Assembly: GCA_017412715.1 (NCBI GenBank)
Contig: JAFPWU010000026.1
Coordinates: forward strand, 1 to 49,521
From: Clostridia bacterium
GTDB lineage: Bacteria; Bacillota; Clostridia; Christensenellales; Aristaeellaceae
Length of the DNA: 49,521 bases
Direction: 5' to 3'
In this document: one piece after another, positions 15,731 to 25,177 of the stretch
How positions within the stretch are numbered: position 1 is the first letter of the stretch
How the letters are laid out: each line of letters begins with the position of its first letter
Notes under the pieces: generated by a model
What the model saw: the letters and a program-made list of their open reading frames with translations, nothing else
The model's database searches: none
What the model was told of the DNA's origin: nothing
Made by a program: the position numbers and the translations under genes

Positions 15731-17617
15731 ATGGCGGAGCGATATCCGCCCGCGTGGCTGGAGGAGCTGCGGACCCGCAGCGACCTGGTGCAGGTAGTAT
15801 CCGGCTACGTGGCGCTGAAAAAGAAAGGGAAGAGATATTGGGGCCTTTGCCCCTTCCACGGGGAGAAAACGGCCTCCTTCTCCGTGGATGAGGAAGCGCA
15901 GCTGTACTACTGTTTCGGATGCAAGGCGGGGGGAAGCGTATTCACCTTCGTCTCCGAGATGGAGCATCTGAGCTTTTCGGAGGCGGTGGAGTACCTGGCG
16001 GACCGGGCCCATATGGCTCTGCCCCAGATGATGAACGATGAGGAATACGAGCGCCGCCGCAGCCGCCGGGAGCGGCTGCTGGGCATCAACCGGGAGGCGG
16101 CACGATTCTTTCACGATACCCTGTTCACCCCGGCGGGAGCCGCGGCCCTGGCCTATCTGCGCGGAAGAGGACTGAACGACAGCGTGATCCGGAAATTCGG
16201 CCTGGGGGCCGCGCCGGACAGCTGGGACGCCCTGACCAGGCATCTGACGGAGAAGGGATATACCCTGGACGAGCTGAGCTCCCTCTTCCTGACCCGGGTT
16301 CGGGAGGCGGAGCCCGCCACGGAGAACACTCCGGCGAGGCCACGGAGGGTCTACGATATCTTCCGGAACCGGGTGATGTTTCCCATCATCGACCAGTACG
16401 GAAATGTGATCGCCTTCAGCGGGCGCATCCTGGAGAAGGGCGGGGAACAGAAGTACGTCAATACCTCCGATACCCCCGTGTTTAACAAGGGGAAGAATAT
16501 CTTCGGCGCCAACCTGCTGAAGAAGGAGCGGCGGCTGGAGCGGGTGATCCTGGTGGAGGGCAACCTGGACGTGGTGAGCCTGACCCAGTTCGGCATCCGT
16601 GGGGTCTGCGCCACGCTGGGTACGGCCCTGACGGAGGAGCAGGCCCGGCTGATCCGGCGTTTCGCCCCGGAAGTATGCCTGGCCTATGACGGGGACGCGG
16701 CGGGGCAGAAGGCGATCCTGAAGGGGCTGGAGATCTTCCGTCAGGAAGGAATTCCCTGCAGGGTGCTGGATTTTCCCGCCGGGATGGATCCGGACGACTT
16801 CATCCGCAGGGAAGGCCCGGAGGGGTTCGCGGCCCTGAAGGCGCTGACCCCGGAGGCTTATCGGATCCGCCTGCTGAAGGCGGGGGCGGACCTGTCCACC
16901 CGGGAGGGGAAGGTTCAGTACGCCCGGAAGACGGTAGAGATTATCGCGGGGCTGGATCCGGTGGAGCGGGACGGATACATCTGGGATCTGTCGCTGCAGA
17001 CCGGATTCGGACGGGATGTGATCCTGGCTCAGCTGGAGCAGGAGACGAAAAAAAGGAAGGATGCCGCGGAGAATCCCTGGGCGGCCAGGGACGCGGCCAG
17101 GGGCGGGGGCCGGACGAAGCAGGAGGATCCGCTGGAGGCCATGGGGCTGGAAAAGCCCGGCCAGCGCCCGTCCCGGGAAAAGGCCCGGGAGCCCAGGCTG
17201 ACGGACGCGGAATGGAAGATGCGGAAGGCGGAGGAGCTGCTGATCGGCCTGCTGGCCACGGGACTGCTGCCGAAGGACCTGGCCCAGGAGGATGATTTCA
17301 CCGATCCGGAGCTGAAGGAGATCTACCGGGCGCTGGGCCAGGGGATCCCCGCGGCCGCCCTGATCGAGCAGTCCACCGACGGGGAAACCCGGTCCAGGCT
17401 GACCAGACTGCTGATGCCGCCCGCCGCGGAAAGCACGGATGAGCTGATCGCCATGGCTCAGGACTGCGCGGCGGGAATTCGTGAAGGCAGATATGAAATG
17501 AAATTGAAGGAAATTGAAGAACGGATGGCGAATTGTACTGACGACGCGGAACTGGCAAGGCTGATGGCAGAGTACCAGGCACTGGACGGAATGCGCCGAA
17601 AGACCAAGGGACAGTAA
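15731..17617 (+). CDS. dnaG: DNA primase
   Basis: 628 residues, full length. N-terminal CHC2 zinc finger: [11 protein letters not shown] and [10 protein letters not shown]. The catalytic core has the primase basal region ([19 protein letters not shown]) and the TOPRIM motifs [10 protein letters not shown] and [11 protein letters not shown]. The C-terminal part (about 470-628) binds DnaB helicase. It makes RNA primers for lagging-strand synthesis. GGAGGAAAAGAC precedes the ATG. rpoD starts 14 bases after the stop, so they are cotranscribed. Confidence 0.97.
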   Translation: MAERYPPAWLEELRTRSDLVQVVSGYVALKKKGKRYWGLCPFHGEKTASFSVDEEAQLYYCFGCKAGGSVFTFVSEMEHLSFSEAVEYLADRAHMALPQMMNDEEYERRRSRRERLLGINREAARFFHDTLFTPAGAAALAYLRGRGLNDSVIRKFGLGAAPDSWDALTRHLTEKGYTLDELSSLFLTRVREAEPATENTPARPRRVYDIFRNRVMFPIIDQYGNVIAFSGRILEKGGEQKYVNTSDTPVFNKGKNIFGANLLKKERRLERVILVEGNLDVVSLTQFGIRGVCATLGTALTEEQARLIRRFAPEVCLAYDGDAAGQKAILKGLEIFRQEGIPCRVLDFPAGMDPDDFIRREGPEGFAALKALTPEAYRIRLLKAGADLSTREGKVQYARKTVEIIAGLDPVERDGYIWDLSLQTGFGRDVILAQLEQETKKRKDAAENPWAARDAARGGGRTKQEDPLEAMGLEKPGQRPSREKAREPRLTDAEWKMRKAEELLIGLLATGLLPKDLAQEDDFTDPELKEIYRALGQGIPAAALIEQSTDGETRSRLTRLLMPPAAESTDELIAMAQDCAAGIREGRYEMKLKEIEERMANCTDDAELARLMAEYQALDGMRRKTKGQ

Positions 17618-17631
17618 AAGGAGAGATCTTT

Positions 17632-18762
17632 TTGAACCAGGAAAAGACGGAAAAAAAGAGCAGGCTGGAAGAACTCTATGAAGTGGGCAAAAAGAAGGGC
17701 GTTCTGACCTCCAAGGAGGTCATGGATTACCTGACGGAAGCGGAAATGGAGCCGGAACAGCTGGATCGGATTCTGGAGACGCTGGACGCCTACGGAATTT
17801 CCGTGGTGAACGACGAGAAGGATATTCAGCTTGCGGACGAGCTTGCCGATGAATCCGCCACGGATGCTGCCATCGCCCAGGAAAAGGAGATTCCCATCGA
17901 GGATCAGCTGGATCTCTCCGTGCCGGAAGGGGTCGCTATTGACGACCCGGTTCGCATGTACCTGAAGGAGATCGGCAAGGTTCCGCTGCTGACGGCGGAC
18001 CAGGAGATCGAGCTGGCCAAGCGCCTGGAGGATGGGGACGAGGAGGCGAAGCAGCAGCTGGCGGAGGCGAACCTGCGGCTGGTGGTTTCCATCGCGAAGA
18101 GGTACGTGGGCCGGGGCATGCTGTTCCTGGACCTGATCCAGGAGGGCAATCTGGGCCTCATCAAGGCGGTGGAGAAATTCGATTACCGCAAGGGATTCAA
18201 GTTCTCCACCTATGCCACCTGGTGGATCCGGCAGGCCATTACCCGGGCTATCGCGGACCAGGCCAGGACGATCCGGATTCCCGTGCACATGGTGGAAACC
18301 ATTAACAAGCTGATCCGGGTTTCCCGGCAGCTGCTGCAGGAATACGGCCGGGAGCCCACGCCGGAGGAGATCGCGAAGGTGATGAACATCTCCGAAAACA
18401 AGGTGCGGGAAATCATCAAGATCGCCCAGGAACCGGTATCCCTGGAAACCCCCATTGGCGAGGAGGAGGACAGCCATCTGGGAGACTTTATCCCGGATGA
18501 GGATGCGCCCGCCCCGGCGGAAGCGGCTTCCTTCGCCCTGATGAAGGAACAGCTGATGGAGGTGCTGGATACCCTGACCCCCCGGGAGGAGAAGGTGCTC
18601 CGGCTGCGCTTCGGCCTGGATGACGGCCACCAGCGGACGCTGGAAGAGGTGGGAAGGGAATTCAATGTAACCCGGGAGCGCATCCGCCAGATTGAGGCCA
18701 AGGCCCTGCGGAAGCTGCGCCATCCTTCCCGCAGCAAGAAGCTCCGGGACTATCTGGATTGA
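17632..18762 (+). CDS. rpoD: primary RNA polymerase sigma factor
   Basis: 376 residues with region 1.1-like N-terminus (about 1-60), region 1.2 ([12 protein letters not shown]), region 2 ([18 protein letters not shown], then [16 protein letters not shown]), region 3 and region 4 ([20 protein letters not shown]). No non-conserved insert, as in other Gram-positive SigA proteins. It uses a TTG start 9 bases after AAGGAGA. It ends the dgt-dnaG-rpoD block and converges with ispE. The -35/-10 boxes seen across the window fit this sigma class. Confidence 0.97.
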   Translation: MNQEKTEKKSRLEELYEVGKKKGVLTSKEVMDYLTEAEMEPEQLDRILETLDAYGISVVNDEKDIQLADELADESATDAAIAQEKEIPIEDQLDLSVPEGVAIDDPVRMYLKEIGKVPLLTADQEIELAKRLEDGDEEAKQQLAEANLRLVVSIAKRYVGRGMLFLDLIQEGNLGLIKAVEKFDYRKGFKFSTYATWWIRQAITRAIADQARTIRIPVHMVETINKLIRVSRQLLQEYGREPTPEEIAKVMNISENKVREIIKIAQEPVSLETPIGEEEDSHLGDFIPDEDAPAPAEAASFALMKEQLMEVLDTLTPREEKVLRLRFGLDDGHQRTLEEVGREFNVTRERIRQIEAKALRKLRHPSRSKKLRDYLD

Positions 18763-18813
18763 ACTAATCTGTTGAACAGCTCCGCCCTCCGCCTTTATGG
18801 CTGTGATGGCTGA

Positions 18814-19683
18814 TCAGCTATCGGTCATGACAATGCTCTCCGCGCAGGTTCCGGTCAGGAAGGCGGAGGGCCAGAGGGTGGCAAGGGAGGAGAAGGCGGC
18901 CCGGGCCCGGGCCGGGGTGCGGAAGACGCCGAAGACGGCGCTGCCGCTGCCGGTCATGAGGGCCAGCTCCGCGCCGGATTCCTTCAATTTCTGAATTGCA
19001 CGCCCGATCTCCGGGCGCATACGGACGGAGACGGGCTGCAGCACATTCCCCAGGCTTTTCCGCAGGGGAGCCAGATCGCCCCGGATCAGGGCATCGGCGG
19101 ACAGATTCGTGTCCGGATGCCTGGTTTCCGGGGCTTCGTGATATGCCTGGAAAACCTCCCGGGTGGAAAGACCCCGGCAGGGCTGGATGACGATCAGGGG
19201 GTAGGTTCGGGCGCAGGGGAGATTTTCCATCTCCTCCCCGATGCCCCGGGTGCGGGTCAGTCCGCCCCGCAGGCAGAAGGGAACATCCGCCCCCAGCTCC
19301 AGCCCCAGTTTTTCCAGCTCCGGCAGGGACAGCCCCGTGTTCCAGAGCCGATTGAGCCCCCACAGGACGCCGGCGGCATCGGCGCTGCCCCCGCCCATGC
19401 CGGCTCCCACGGGAATCCGCTTGAAGACGGTGATGGCGGCGCCGCCGGGATAGCCGGTATGCTCCTTGAGCAGGCGGGCGGCCCGCAGGGCCAGATGGCG
19501 GTCATCCGCCTTCAGCTTCGGAAAGCCCCCGGAGACCAGGGAAAGATCCTCCCCGGGGAGGAGGGTAATCGTATCGGACAGGGTGACGGGCTGCATCAGC
19601 ATATCCATCAGATGATATCCGTCTTCCCGAAGACCGGTGATATCCAGGGACCAGTTGATTTTGCCGCGGGCTTCCAGCTGCAT
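18814..19683 (-). CDS. ispE: 4-diphosphocytidyl-2-C-methyl-D-erythritol kinase
   Basis: 289 residues of the GHMP kinase fold. N-terminal KINWSLDITGLREDGYH, the ATP loop IPVGAGMGGGSADAAG and the C-terminal ALMTGSGSAVFGVF are the three family blocks. It phosphorylates CDP-methylerythritol in the non-mevalonate isoprenoid pathway. It stands alone on the minus strand with its own promoter (19745-19773) and a weak GAGAGG site before the ATG. The gap to rpoD is only 51 bp, and no terminator hairpin is seen in it. Confidence 0.95.
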   Translation of the reverse strand: MQLEARGKINWSLDITGLREDGYHLMDMLMQPVTLSDTITLLPGEDLSLVSGGFPKLKADDRHLALRAARLLKEHTGYPGGAAITVFKRIPVGAGMGGGSADAAGVLWGLNRLWNTGLSLPELEKLGLELGADVPFCLRGGLTRTRGIGEEMENLPCARTYPLIVIQPCRGLSTREVFQAYHEAPETRHPDTNLSADALIRGDLAPLRKSLGNVLQPVSVRMRPEIGRAIQKLKESGAELALMTGSGSAVFGVFRTPARARAAFSSLATLWPSAFLTGTCAESIVMTDS

Positions 19684-19744
19684 GGGGGTACCTCTCTTTT
19701 TTGGAACGCCGATGGTTCGGCAGGTTTCATAAGTTCACAGAACC

Positions 19745-19773
19745 AGTATACTCAAGCAGAAAAGAACATGCAA
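19745..19773 (-). promoter_or_regulatory. sigma-70 type promoter for ispE
   Basis: On the minus strand: TTGCAT (19773-19768), 17 bases, TATACT (19750-19745). It lies between element copy 3 and the gene, with a leader of about 55 bases. Confidence 0.8.
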
Positions 19774-19790
19774 GGGATCACTTTTTATCT

Positions 19791-19946
19791 GCTCCGCTCT
19801 CTGAGGTATTCCACACCGGGGGACGCCTCGCGGCTCCGTTCACTTACGCAACGGTTCTAAGCTCTGTCTGCGCCTTACGGCTTGCCAGTCGCTAAGAACC
19901 GGCGAGAATCAAGGCCCCCGGAAGTGGAACACCTCAGCGCTCCGCT
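19791..19946. repeat. dispersed structured element, copy 3 (156 bp, short form)
   Basis: In the 356-bp divergent gap between ispE and the DUF1934 gene. It has the terminal stem (CTGAGGT, TTCCAC and CCGGGGG on the left pairing with the right arm) and the inner CGGTTCT/AGAACCG stem. It lacks the approximately 65-bp middle module with the 11-bp hairpin. The gap also holds the ispE promoter on the left and the DUF1934 promoter on the right. Confidence 0.9.
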
Positions 19947-19977
19947 TACAATAATGCACATGCCGTGCAGGAAGTTC

Positions 19978-20006
19978 TTGCGCGGGAAGGGAAAACTGGT
20001 TACAAT
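19978..20006 (+). promoter_or_regulatory. sigma-70 type promoter for the DUF1934 gene
   Basis: TTGCGC (19978-19983), 17 bases, TACAAT (20001-20006), 33 bases before the ATG at 20040. Confidence 0.75.
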
Positions 20007-20039
20007 GGCGTCGCACAAAGACGCGAAGGAGTTTTCAGC

Positions 20040-20489
20040 ATGAAGGAAAAAAACCGGGAGATTCCCGTGATGATTAATCTGGCCTCCCTGATCAGCTATA
20101 ACGGGATGAGCGATGACCCGATTCAGGTGATGACCACCGGGAAGCTGATCCCCCGGGAGAAAGATCTGCTGCTGCAGTACCGGGAGAATATGGAGGATAC
20201 GGAGTCCGGCGAGACGATAGAGGAGGAGGTCCAGCTGATCCTGAAGAAGGACGAGGTGACCGTGAACCGGATGGGGGATTATGCCAATACCATGATGTTC
20301 CAGCAGGGAAAGCGGTTTGAGACCGTGTACCGGACCCCCTTCGGGGAGATGCCCATGTCCGTGTTTGCCCGGGACGTGAAGTGCGACCTGAAGAAGGAGC
20401 GGGGGAAGGTTCACCTGCGGTACGAGATCAGCATGGAGGGAGCCTATGCTTCCACCAATGAGCTGAACCTGGAATACTGGCAGCGGTAG
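20040..20489 (+). CDS. DUF1934 (YwiB-like) protein
   Basis: 149 residues. VQLILKKDEVTVNRMGDY and FETVYRTPFGEMPMSVFAR followed by a beta-rich end with RYEISMEGAY match the calycin-like DUF1934 family of small cytoplasmic proteins of unknown role. The ATG at 20040 is chosen for AAGGAG nine bases before it and a promoter upstream; the frame is open further up but has no ribosome site. The GH2 gene follows after 60 bp and is probably on the same transcript, with no evident functional tie. Confidence 0.8.
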   Translation: MKEKNREIPVMINLASLISYNGMSDDPIQVMTTGKLIPREKDLLLQYRENMEDTESGETIEEEVQLILKKDEVTVNRMGDYANTMMFQQGKRFETVYRTPFGEMPMSVFARDVKCDLKKERGKVHLRYEISMEGAYASTNELNLEYWQR

Positions 20490-20549
20490 GGCGGATCTGA
20501 GGCCCCGGTACGGGAAAATACGGTCAGGAAAAGCAGGAGGCAGGGAAAG

Positions 20550-23500
20550 ATGAGCAGAACGGGAACATGGAAGCTGAATCACGGATGGGAGTTTGTCAAA
20601 ATGCCCCTGGAGAGCCGCCGGGAGGAGGCCCTTTCCGCCCGGTGGCAGCGGGTGACGCTGCCCCATGACTGGCTGATCTGGCAGGCCGGGGATCTGTACG
20701 AGAGCGCGGACGCCTGGTACCGGCGGATCCTGCGGCCGGAGGAGACGGACGGGGAGACCGTGATCCTGTGCTTCGACGGGGTCTATATGGACTGCGACGT
20801 GATCCTGAACGGAGAGGTGCTCTGCACCCATCCCTACGGATATACCGCCTTCCAGGTGAACCTGACCGGCCGGCTGAGGGATGGGGACAACGAGCTGATG
20901 GTGCATATCCGGCACCGGAGCCCCAACACCCGGTGGTATTCCGGAAGCGGCATCTACCGGGACGTGACACTGCGGCTGCTTCCGAAGGAATACATGATTC
21001 CCGACAGCCTGTATACCGTGACGGAGCGGGAAGGGGACGGATGGCGGATCGATCTTTCCGTGGAAACGGCCGGGGAGGGCCTGGTCCGGGCCCGGCTGCT
21101 GGATCCGGCGGGGTCCCCGGCCGCGGAGGCTGAGGGCGCTTCCTCCGGGGGAAAGGCGAACCTGACGATGCGGATTGCCGGCGGGGAGACCTGGAGCCTG
21201 GATCACCCCAGGCTCTATACCCTGGAATACGGCATGGGGGAGCAGATGGAGTCTGCCCGAATCGGGCTGAGGACCACCCGGTTCGACCCGGATGAGGGGT
21301 TCTTCCTGAACGGGGAACATGTGAAGATGAAGGGGGTCTGCCTCCACCATGACCTGGGAGCCCTGGGCGCCGCCTTCCATCCGGACGCGGCCCGGCGGCA
21401 GCTGCGGATCATGCAGGAGATGGGGGTCAATGCCCTGCGGACCAGCCATAACCCTCCCGCCCGGCTGATGCTGGATCTCTGCGACGAGATGGGCATCCTG
21501 GTGGTGGACGAGCTGCTGGACATGTGGGAGCGTCCCAAGACGACCTACGACTACGCCCGCTTCTTCCCGGAGCATGAGGCGGAGGACGTGGCCAGCTGGG
21601 TCCGCAGGGACCGGAACCACGCCTGCGTGGTGATGTGGTCCATCGGGAACGAGATCTACGATATGTTCGCGGACATGCGGGGGACGGAAGTGACCAGGAT
21701 GCTGCGGGACCAGGTCCGGGCCCACGACCCGGCGGAGCACGCGAAGGTGACCTTCGGCAGCAATTATATGCCCTGGGAAGGGGCCCAGCGCTGCGCGGAG
21801 GAGGTGGGAATCCCCGGATACAACTATGCGGAGAGGTTCTACGCGGAGCACCACGCGAAGCATCCGGACTGGGTCATCTACGGCAGCGAGACCGCCAGCG
21901 TGCTGAGCAGCCGGGGAATCTATCATTTCCCCATGAGCCGGACCATCCTCAGCGACGCGGACCTGCAGTGCTCCGCCCTGGGGAACAGCTCCACCAGCTG
22001 GGGCGCCAGCGGCCTGAAGAAAATGATTACGGAGGACCTGAAGACCCCCTACAGCATGGGGCAGTTCGTCTGGTCCGGCCTGGACTATATCGGGGAGCCC
22101 ACTCCCTATCATACCCGCAGCTGCTACTTCGGCCAGGCGGACACCGCCGGCTTCCCCAAGGACGCCTACTACCTTTTCCAGAGCCTGTGGGGAGACCGGC
22201 CCATGGTGCATCTGGGCGTGAGCTGGGACTGGAACCCGGGACAGATGATCGATATTCCCGTGATGACCAGCTGCCCCCGGGCGGAGCTGATTCTTGACGG
22301 GGTCAGCCAGGGTGTGCAGGAAATCGATCCCCTGGACGAGGAAAAATGCGCCGGCCTGTGGCGGCTCCCCTTCCGGGCGGGAAGGCTGGAAGCCCTGGGC
22401 CTGGACGAAGAGGGCCATGTGCTGTGCAGGGACGTGCGGGTGACGCCCGGGGAAACCGCCGGGCTGCGGCTGCTTCCGGAGCGGAGCAGCCTGCATACGG
22501 ACGGCCGTGACCTGGCCTTCATCGCCGTTCAGGCGGTGGACGCGGCGGGAAACCCGGTGGAGAATGCCCGGGACCGGCTCCATGTATCCGTAACCGGCGG
22601 CGGGATGCTGCTGGGACTGGATAACGGGGACGCGGCGGACACGGACGAATACAAGGGCACCTGGAAGCGGCTGTTCGGCGGAAAGATGCTGATCATCGCG
22701 GGCGGCAGCGGAAAGGCGGAGCCCGCGGTGATTACGGTCCGGTCCACGGCCGGGCTGGAGGCAGGCATCGTGATTCCCACGGAAGGGGAGGCCTGCGAGG
22801 CGCCCTTCTGCCCGGAGACCCCCGACCGGGAGGGCACCGGGGAAATCCCCGTGCGAAAGGTGGAAATCCTTCCCCTGGAGGGCTGCACCCTGACCCCGGA
22901 GCAGCCGGAGGCCGTCTTTGCCTGGCGGAGCTGCCCGGAGAACGCGACGCCCTTCAGCCTGGAATGGCAGGCGACCACGGAGACCGGCATCCCTTCCCCC
23001 TGGGCGGAGGTGCTTCCGGAGGAAAACCACCGGGTCCGGGTGCGGGCGAAAGGAGACGGAGAGGTGCTGCTGCGGGCCCTGTACGGCAACGCGGAGGACC
23101 ACCCGGAGCGCATCAGCCATATGGAAATTCATCTGCAGGGATTCGGGCGGATGATGACGGATCCCTACGGGTTTGTGACCGCCGGCCTGCATGACCTGCA
23201 GGAGGGGAACGTGGGCGCAGGAAATGAGCAGGGCATCGCCTTCGCCCGGGACAGCGGGGACAGCATGGTGGGATTCTCCCGGCTGGACTTCGGCTCCGCG
23301 GGCAGCGATACCGTGACCCTGTCCATCTTTGCCCTGGACGGCAATCTGTACAAGCTCCGCCTGTTCGACGGGGATCCCCGGGACGGGGGACGGCTGATCA
23401 CGGTGCTGGAATACCAGAAGCCCAGCATCTGGAACGTCTATCAGGATGAAACCTACCGGCTGCCGGAGCGGCTGACGGGGGTGCATACCCTCTGCTTTGT

Positions 23501-23921
23501 GGCGGGGAAAAAGTTCCATTTCAGGGGATTCCGCTTTGAGAAGCAGAGCCGGGCCTTCCGCTGGCAGAACGCCGGGGAGGCGGACGCGGTCTACGGGGAC
23601 AGCTTCCGCCGGGAGGGCAGCCGGGTCCTGGAGATCGGGAATAACGTGACGATGACCTGGGAGAATATGGATTTCGGCAGCCTGCGGGAAGCGGGGCTGA
23701 CGGTGGAAGGATCTACGCCCCTGGAGGTCAACGCCATAACCCTCCGGATGGAGAATGAGGCCGGGGAAACCGTGACGGAGGCGGTGCGCTTCCGGGGGAC
23801 GGAAGCGGGCCGGCAGCGGTTCCGGGTGCCGGTTCCCGGAGGAGTTGCGAAGGTCAGCTTCGTTTTCCTGCCCGGAAGCCAGTTCGACTTCCATGGGTTC
23901 CAGTTTGAGAAGGAAGTCTGA
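20550..23921 (+). CDS. GH2 glycoside hydrolase (beta-galactosidase/glucuronidase-like), large
   Basis: 1,123 residues. Order: N-terminal sugar-binding jelly roll (about 1-165, with YSGSGIYRDVTL at its end), immunoglobulin-like domain (about 165-260), TIM barrel (about 265-560), then beta domains including a DUF4982-like region and two C-terminal carbohydrate-binding-like stretches (about 840-1123). The acid/base is Glu368 in MWSIGNEIYDM and the nucleophile Glu447 in VIYGSETASV. Other barrel hallmarks are GVCLHHDLGALG and NALRTSHNPPA. No signal peptide, so cytoplasmic. Specificity among beta-galactosides, glucuronides or others cannot be read. AGGAGG lies 11 bases before the ATG. Confidence 0.92.
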   Translation: MSRTGTWKLNHGWEFVKMPLESRREEALSARWQRVTLPHDWLIWQAGDLYESADAWYRRILRPEETDGETVILCFDGVYMDCDVILNGEVLCTHPYGYTAFQVNLTGRLRDGDNELMVHIRHRSPNTRWYSGSGIYRDVTLRLLPKEYMIPDSLYTVTEREGDGWRIDLSVETAGEGLVRARLLDPAGSPAAEAEGASSGGKANLTMRIAGGETWSLDHPRLYTLEYGMGEQMESARIGLRTTRFDPDEGFFLNGEHVKMKGVCLHHDLGALGAAFHPDAARRQLRIMQEMGVNALRTSHNPPARLMLDLCDEMGILVVDELLDMWERPKTTYDYARFFPEHEAEDVASWVRRDRNHACVVMWSIGNEIYDMFADMRGTEVTRMLRDQVRAHDPAEHAKVTFGSNYMPWEGAQRCAEEVGIPGYNYAERFYAEHHAKHPDWVIYGSETASVLSSRGIYHFPMSRTILSDADLQCSALGNSSTSWGASGLKKMITEDLKTPYSMGQFVWSGLDYIGEPTPYHTRSCYFGQADTAGFPKDAYYLFQSLWGDRPMVHLGVSWDWNPGQMIDIPVMTSCPRAELILDGVSQGVQEIDPLDEEKCAGLWRLPFRAGRLEALGLDEEGHVLCRDVRVTPGETAGLRLLPERSSLHTDGRDLAFIAVQAVDAAGNPVENARDRLHVSVTGGGMLLGLDNGDAADTDEYKGTWKRLFGGKMLIIAGGSGKAEPAVITVRSTAGLEAGIVIPTEGEACEAPFCPETPDREGTGEIPVRKVEILPLEGCTLTPEQPEAVFAWRSCPENATPFSLEWQATTETGIPSPWAEVLPEENHRVRVRAKGDGEVLLRALYGNAEDHPERISHMEIHLQGFGRMMTDPYGFVTAGLHDLQEGNVGAGNEQGIAFARDSGDSMVGFSRLDFGSAGSDTVTLSIFALDGNLYKLRLFDGDPRDGGRLITVLEYQKPSIWNVYQDETYRLPERLTGVHTLCFVAGKKFHFRGFRFEKQSRAFRWQNAGEADAVYGDSFRREGSRVLEIGNNVTMTWENMDFGSLREAGLTVEGSTPLEVNAITLRMENEAGETVTEAVRFRGTEAGRQRFRVPVPGGVAKVSFVFLPGSQFDFHGFQFEKEV

Positions 23922-23931
23922 GAGAATCCGA

Positions 23932-23965
23932 TCAGACGCTCCGCTCTCAGGGCTGAATCGTCTGA
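23932..23965 (+). other. hairpin with a fragment resembling the end of the dispersed element
   Basis: TCAGACG and CGTCTGA arms enclose a 20-base loop, GCTCCGCTCTCAGGG-like. The loop matches the outer flank of element copies 4 and 5 (GCTCAGCTCTCAGGG and GCTCCGCTTTCAGGA). It lies in the 107-bp gap between the GH2 and GT4 genes. It may be a terminator-like hairpin or a decayed element end. Confidence 0.4.
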
Positions 23966-24028
23966 AAGGTGGACAGAAAGGCAAGTTTCCGGTATAATCA
24001 TCCTATCACCTGAATCAGGAGGATTATC

Positions 24029-25177
24029 ATGATTATCGGCGAGCTGACCGAAACCTATCCCCCCATGCAGGACGGGGTAGGCCGGGTTTGCTGGGCGTAT
24101 TGCAACGCGCTGGAGAAACGGGGTCATACCGCTTATTATATTGCGCCGGAGGATCCGGCCCATTCCCATTTCGAAGGGCTGAATACGCTGCTGTACAAGG
24201 GAATCCAGATTCCCGGGCAGAACTATCGCTTCGGCGTGCCGGACATGAGCTTCGAATTCCGGAAGGAAATCAGACAGATTCCCTTCGATATCCTGCATAT
24301 TCATTCCCCCTTTCTCAGCGCCCGGGTCGCCTTTGAGATCCAGAAGGTGAATCCCAGGATCCCCATTATCGTCACCTTTCACAGCAAGTATTACGACGAC
24401 GCCATGAAGATTACCCGCAGCAAGCTGATCTCCAGCGGCGTGGTGAACGTGGTGCTCTCCGTATACGATAAATGCGACGCGGTCTGGGCGGTGAACCACG
24501 AGACAGCCCAGGTACTGCGGGACTACGGATTCCGGGGAGAAATCGACGTCGCCCCCAACGGGACGGACGTGTACAACATTGACTACGACCGGGCTCGGGA
24601 GACCCGGGAGCGGCTGGGCATTCCCCCGGAGAGAAAGGTGCTGCTTTTTGTGGGGCAGATTGACCGGAAGAAGAATATTCCCTCCATCCTGCAGGCAGCG
24701 GCGCTGCTGAAGCGGGAGGGAGAGGATTTTGTGCTGCTGCTGGCGGGCGAGGGCCCGGACCGTTCCGCTCTGGAGAAGATGACGGATGAGCTGGATCTCC
24801 GGGACCGGGTGGGCTTCCTTGGCTTTATCCGGGGCGGGGAGGAGCTGCGGGCGCTGTACGCCCTTTCCGACCTGTTCGTCTTCCCCTCCATCTATGACAA
24901 TGCCCCCATGGTGGTCCGGGAGGCGGCGGCCAGCGGGACGCCGGCGGTGCTGGTCCGGGGAAGCTGCAGCGCAGAGGGCGTCGAGGACGGGGTGAACGGT
25001 TTTCTATGCGAGAACCGGCCGGAGGATATCGCCCGGGTGATTCGGGAAGCGCTGCCCAGGGCCCGGGAAGCGGGAATCGAGGCCCGGCGGACGATTCCGA
25101 AGCCCTGGGACGAGATTATTAATGACGTGATTGAAAAATATGAGAAACTGATCGCACGGAAGAGAGCGGGAGCATGA
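24029..25177 (+). CDS. glycosyltransferase family 4
   Basis: 382 residues, two Rossmann-like domains (GT-B). N-terminal block MIIGELTETYPPMQDGVGR, then PFDILHIHSPF; C-terminal nucleotide-sugar site LLFVGQIDRKKNIPSILQA and the DLFVFPSIYDNAPMVVREAA block with the conserved Glu. It transfers a sugar from an activated donor, probably to a lipid. AGGAGG lies before the ATG. Its stop overlaps the start of the next gene (ATGA), a membrane protein of the YbhN/MprF type, a pairing often seen in glycolipid synthesis. The exact product is not predictable. Confidence 0.9.
   Translation: MIIGELTETYPPMQDGVGRVCWAYCNALEKRGHTAYYIAPEDPAHSHFEGLNTLLYKGIQIPGQNYRFGVPDMSFEFRKEIRQIPFDILHIHSPFLSARVAFEIQKVNPRIPIIVTFHSKYYDDAMKITRSKLISSGVVNVVLSVYDKCDAVWAVNHETAQVLRDYGFRGEIDVAPNGTDVYNIDYDRARETRERLGIPPERKVLLFVGQIDRKKNIPSILQAAALLKREGEDFVLLLAGEGPDRSALEKMTDELDLRDRVGFLGFIRGGEELRALYALSDLFVFPSIYDNAPMVVREAAASGTPAVLVRGSCSAEGVEDGVNGFLCENRPEDIARVIREALPRAREAGIEARRTIPKPWDEIINDVIEKYEKLIARKRAGA

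Noticed and set aside
19875-23984. 1,369-codon open frame on the minus strand opposite the GH2 gene
   Set aside because: Mirror of a GC3-rich gene; Pro/Gly/His/Gln-rich translation without any domain, and no ribosome site. The same holds for long minus-strand frames at 2356-4425, 3872-5149, 5127-6578 and 24892-26967.
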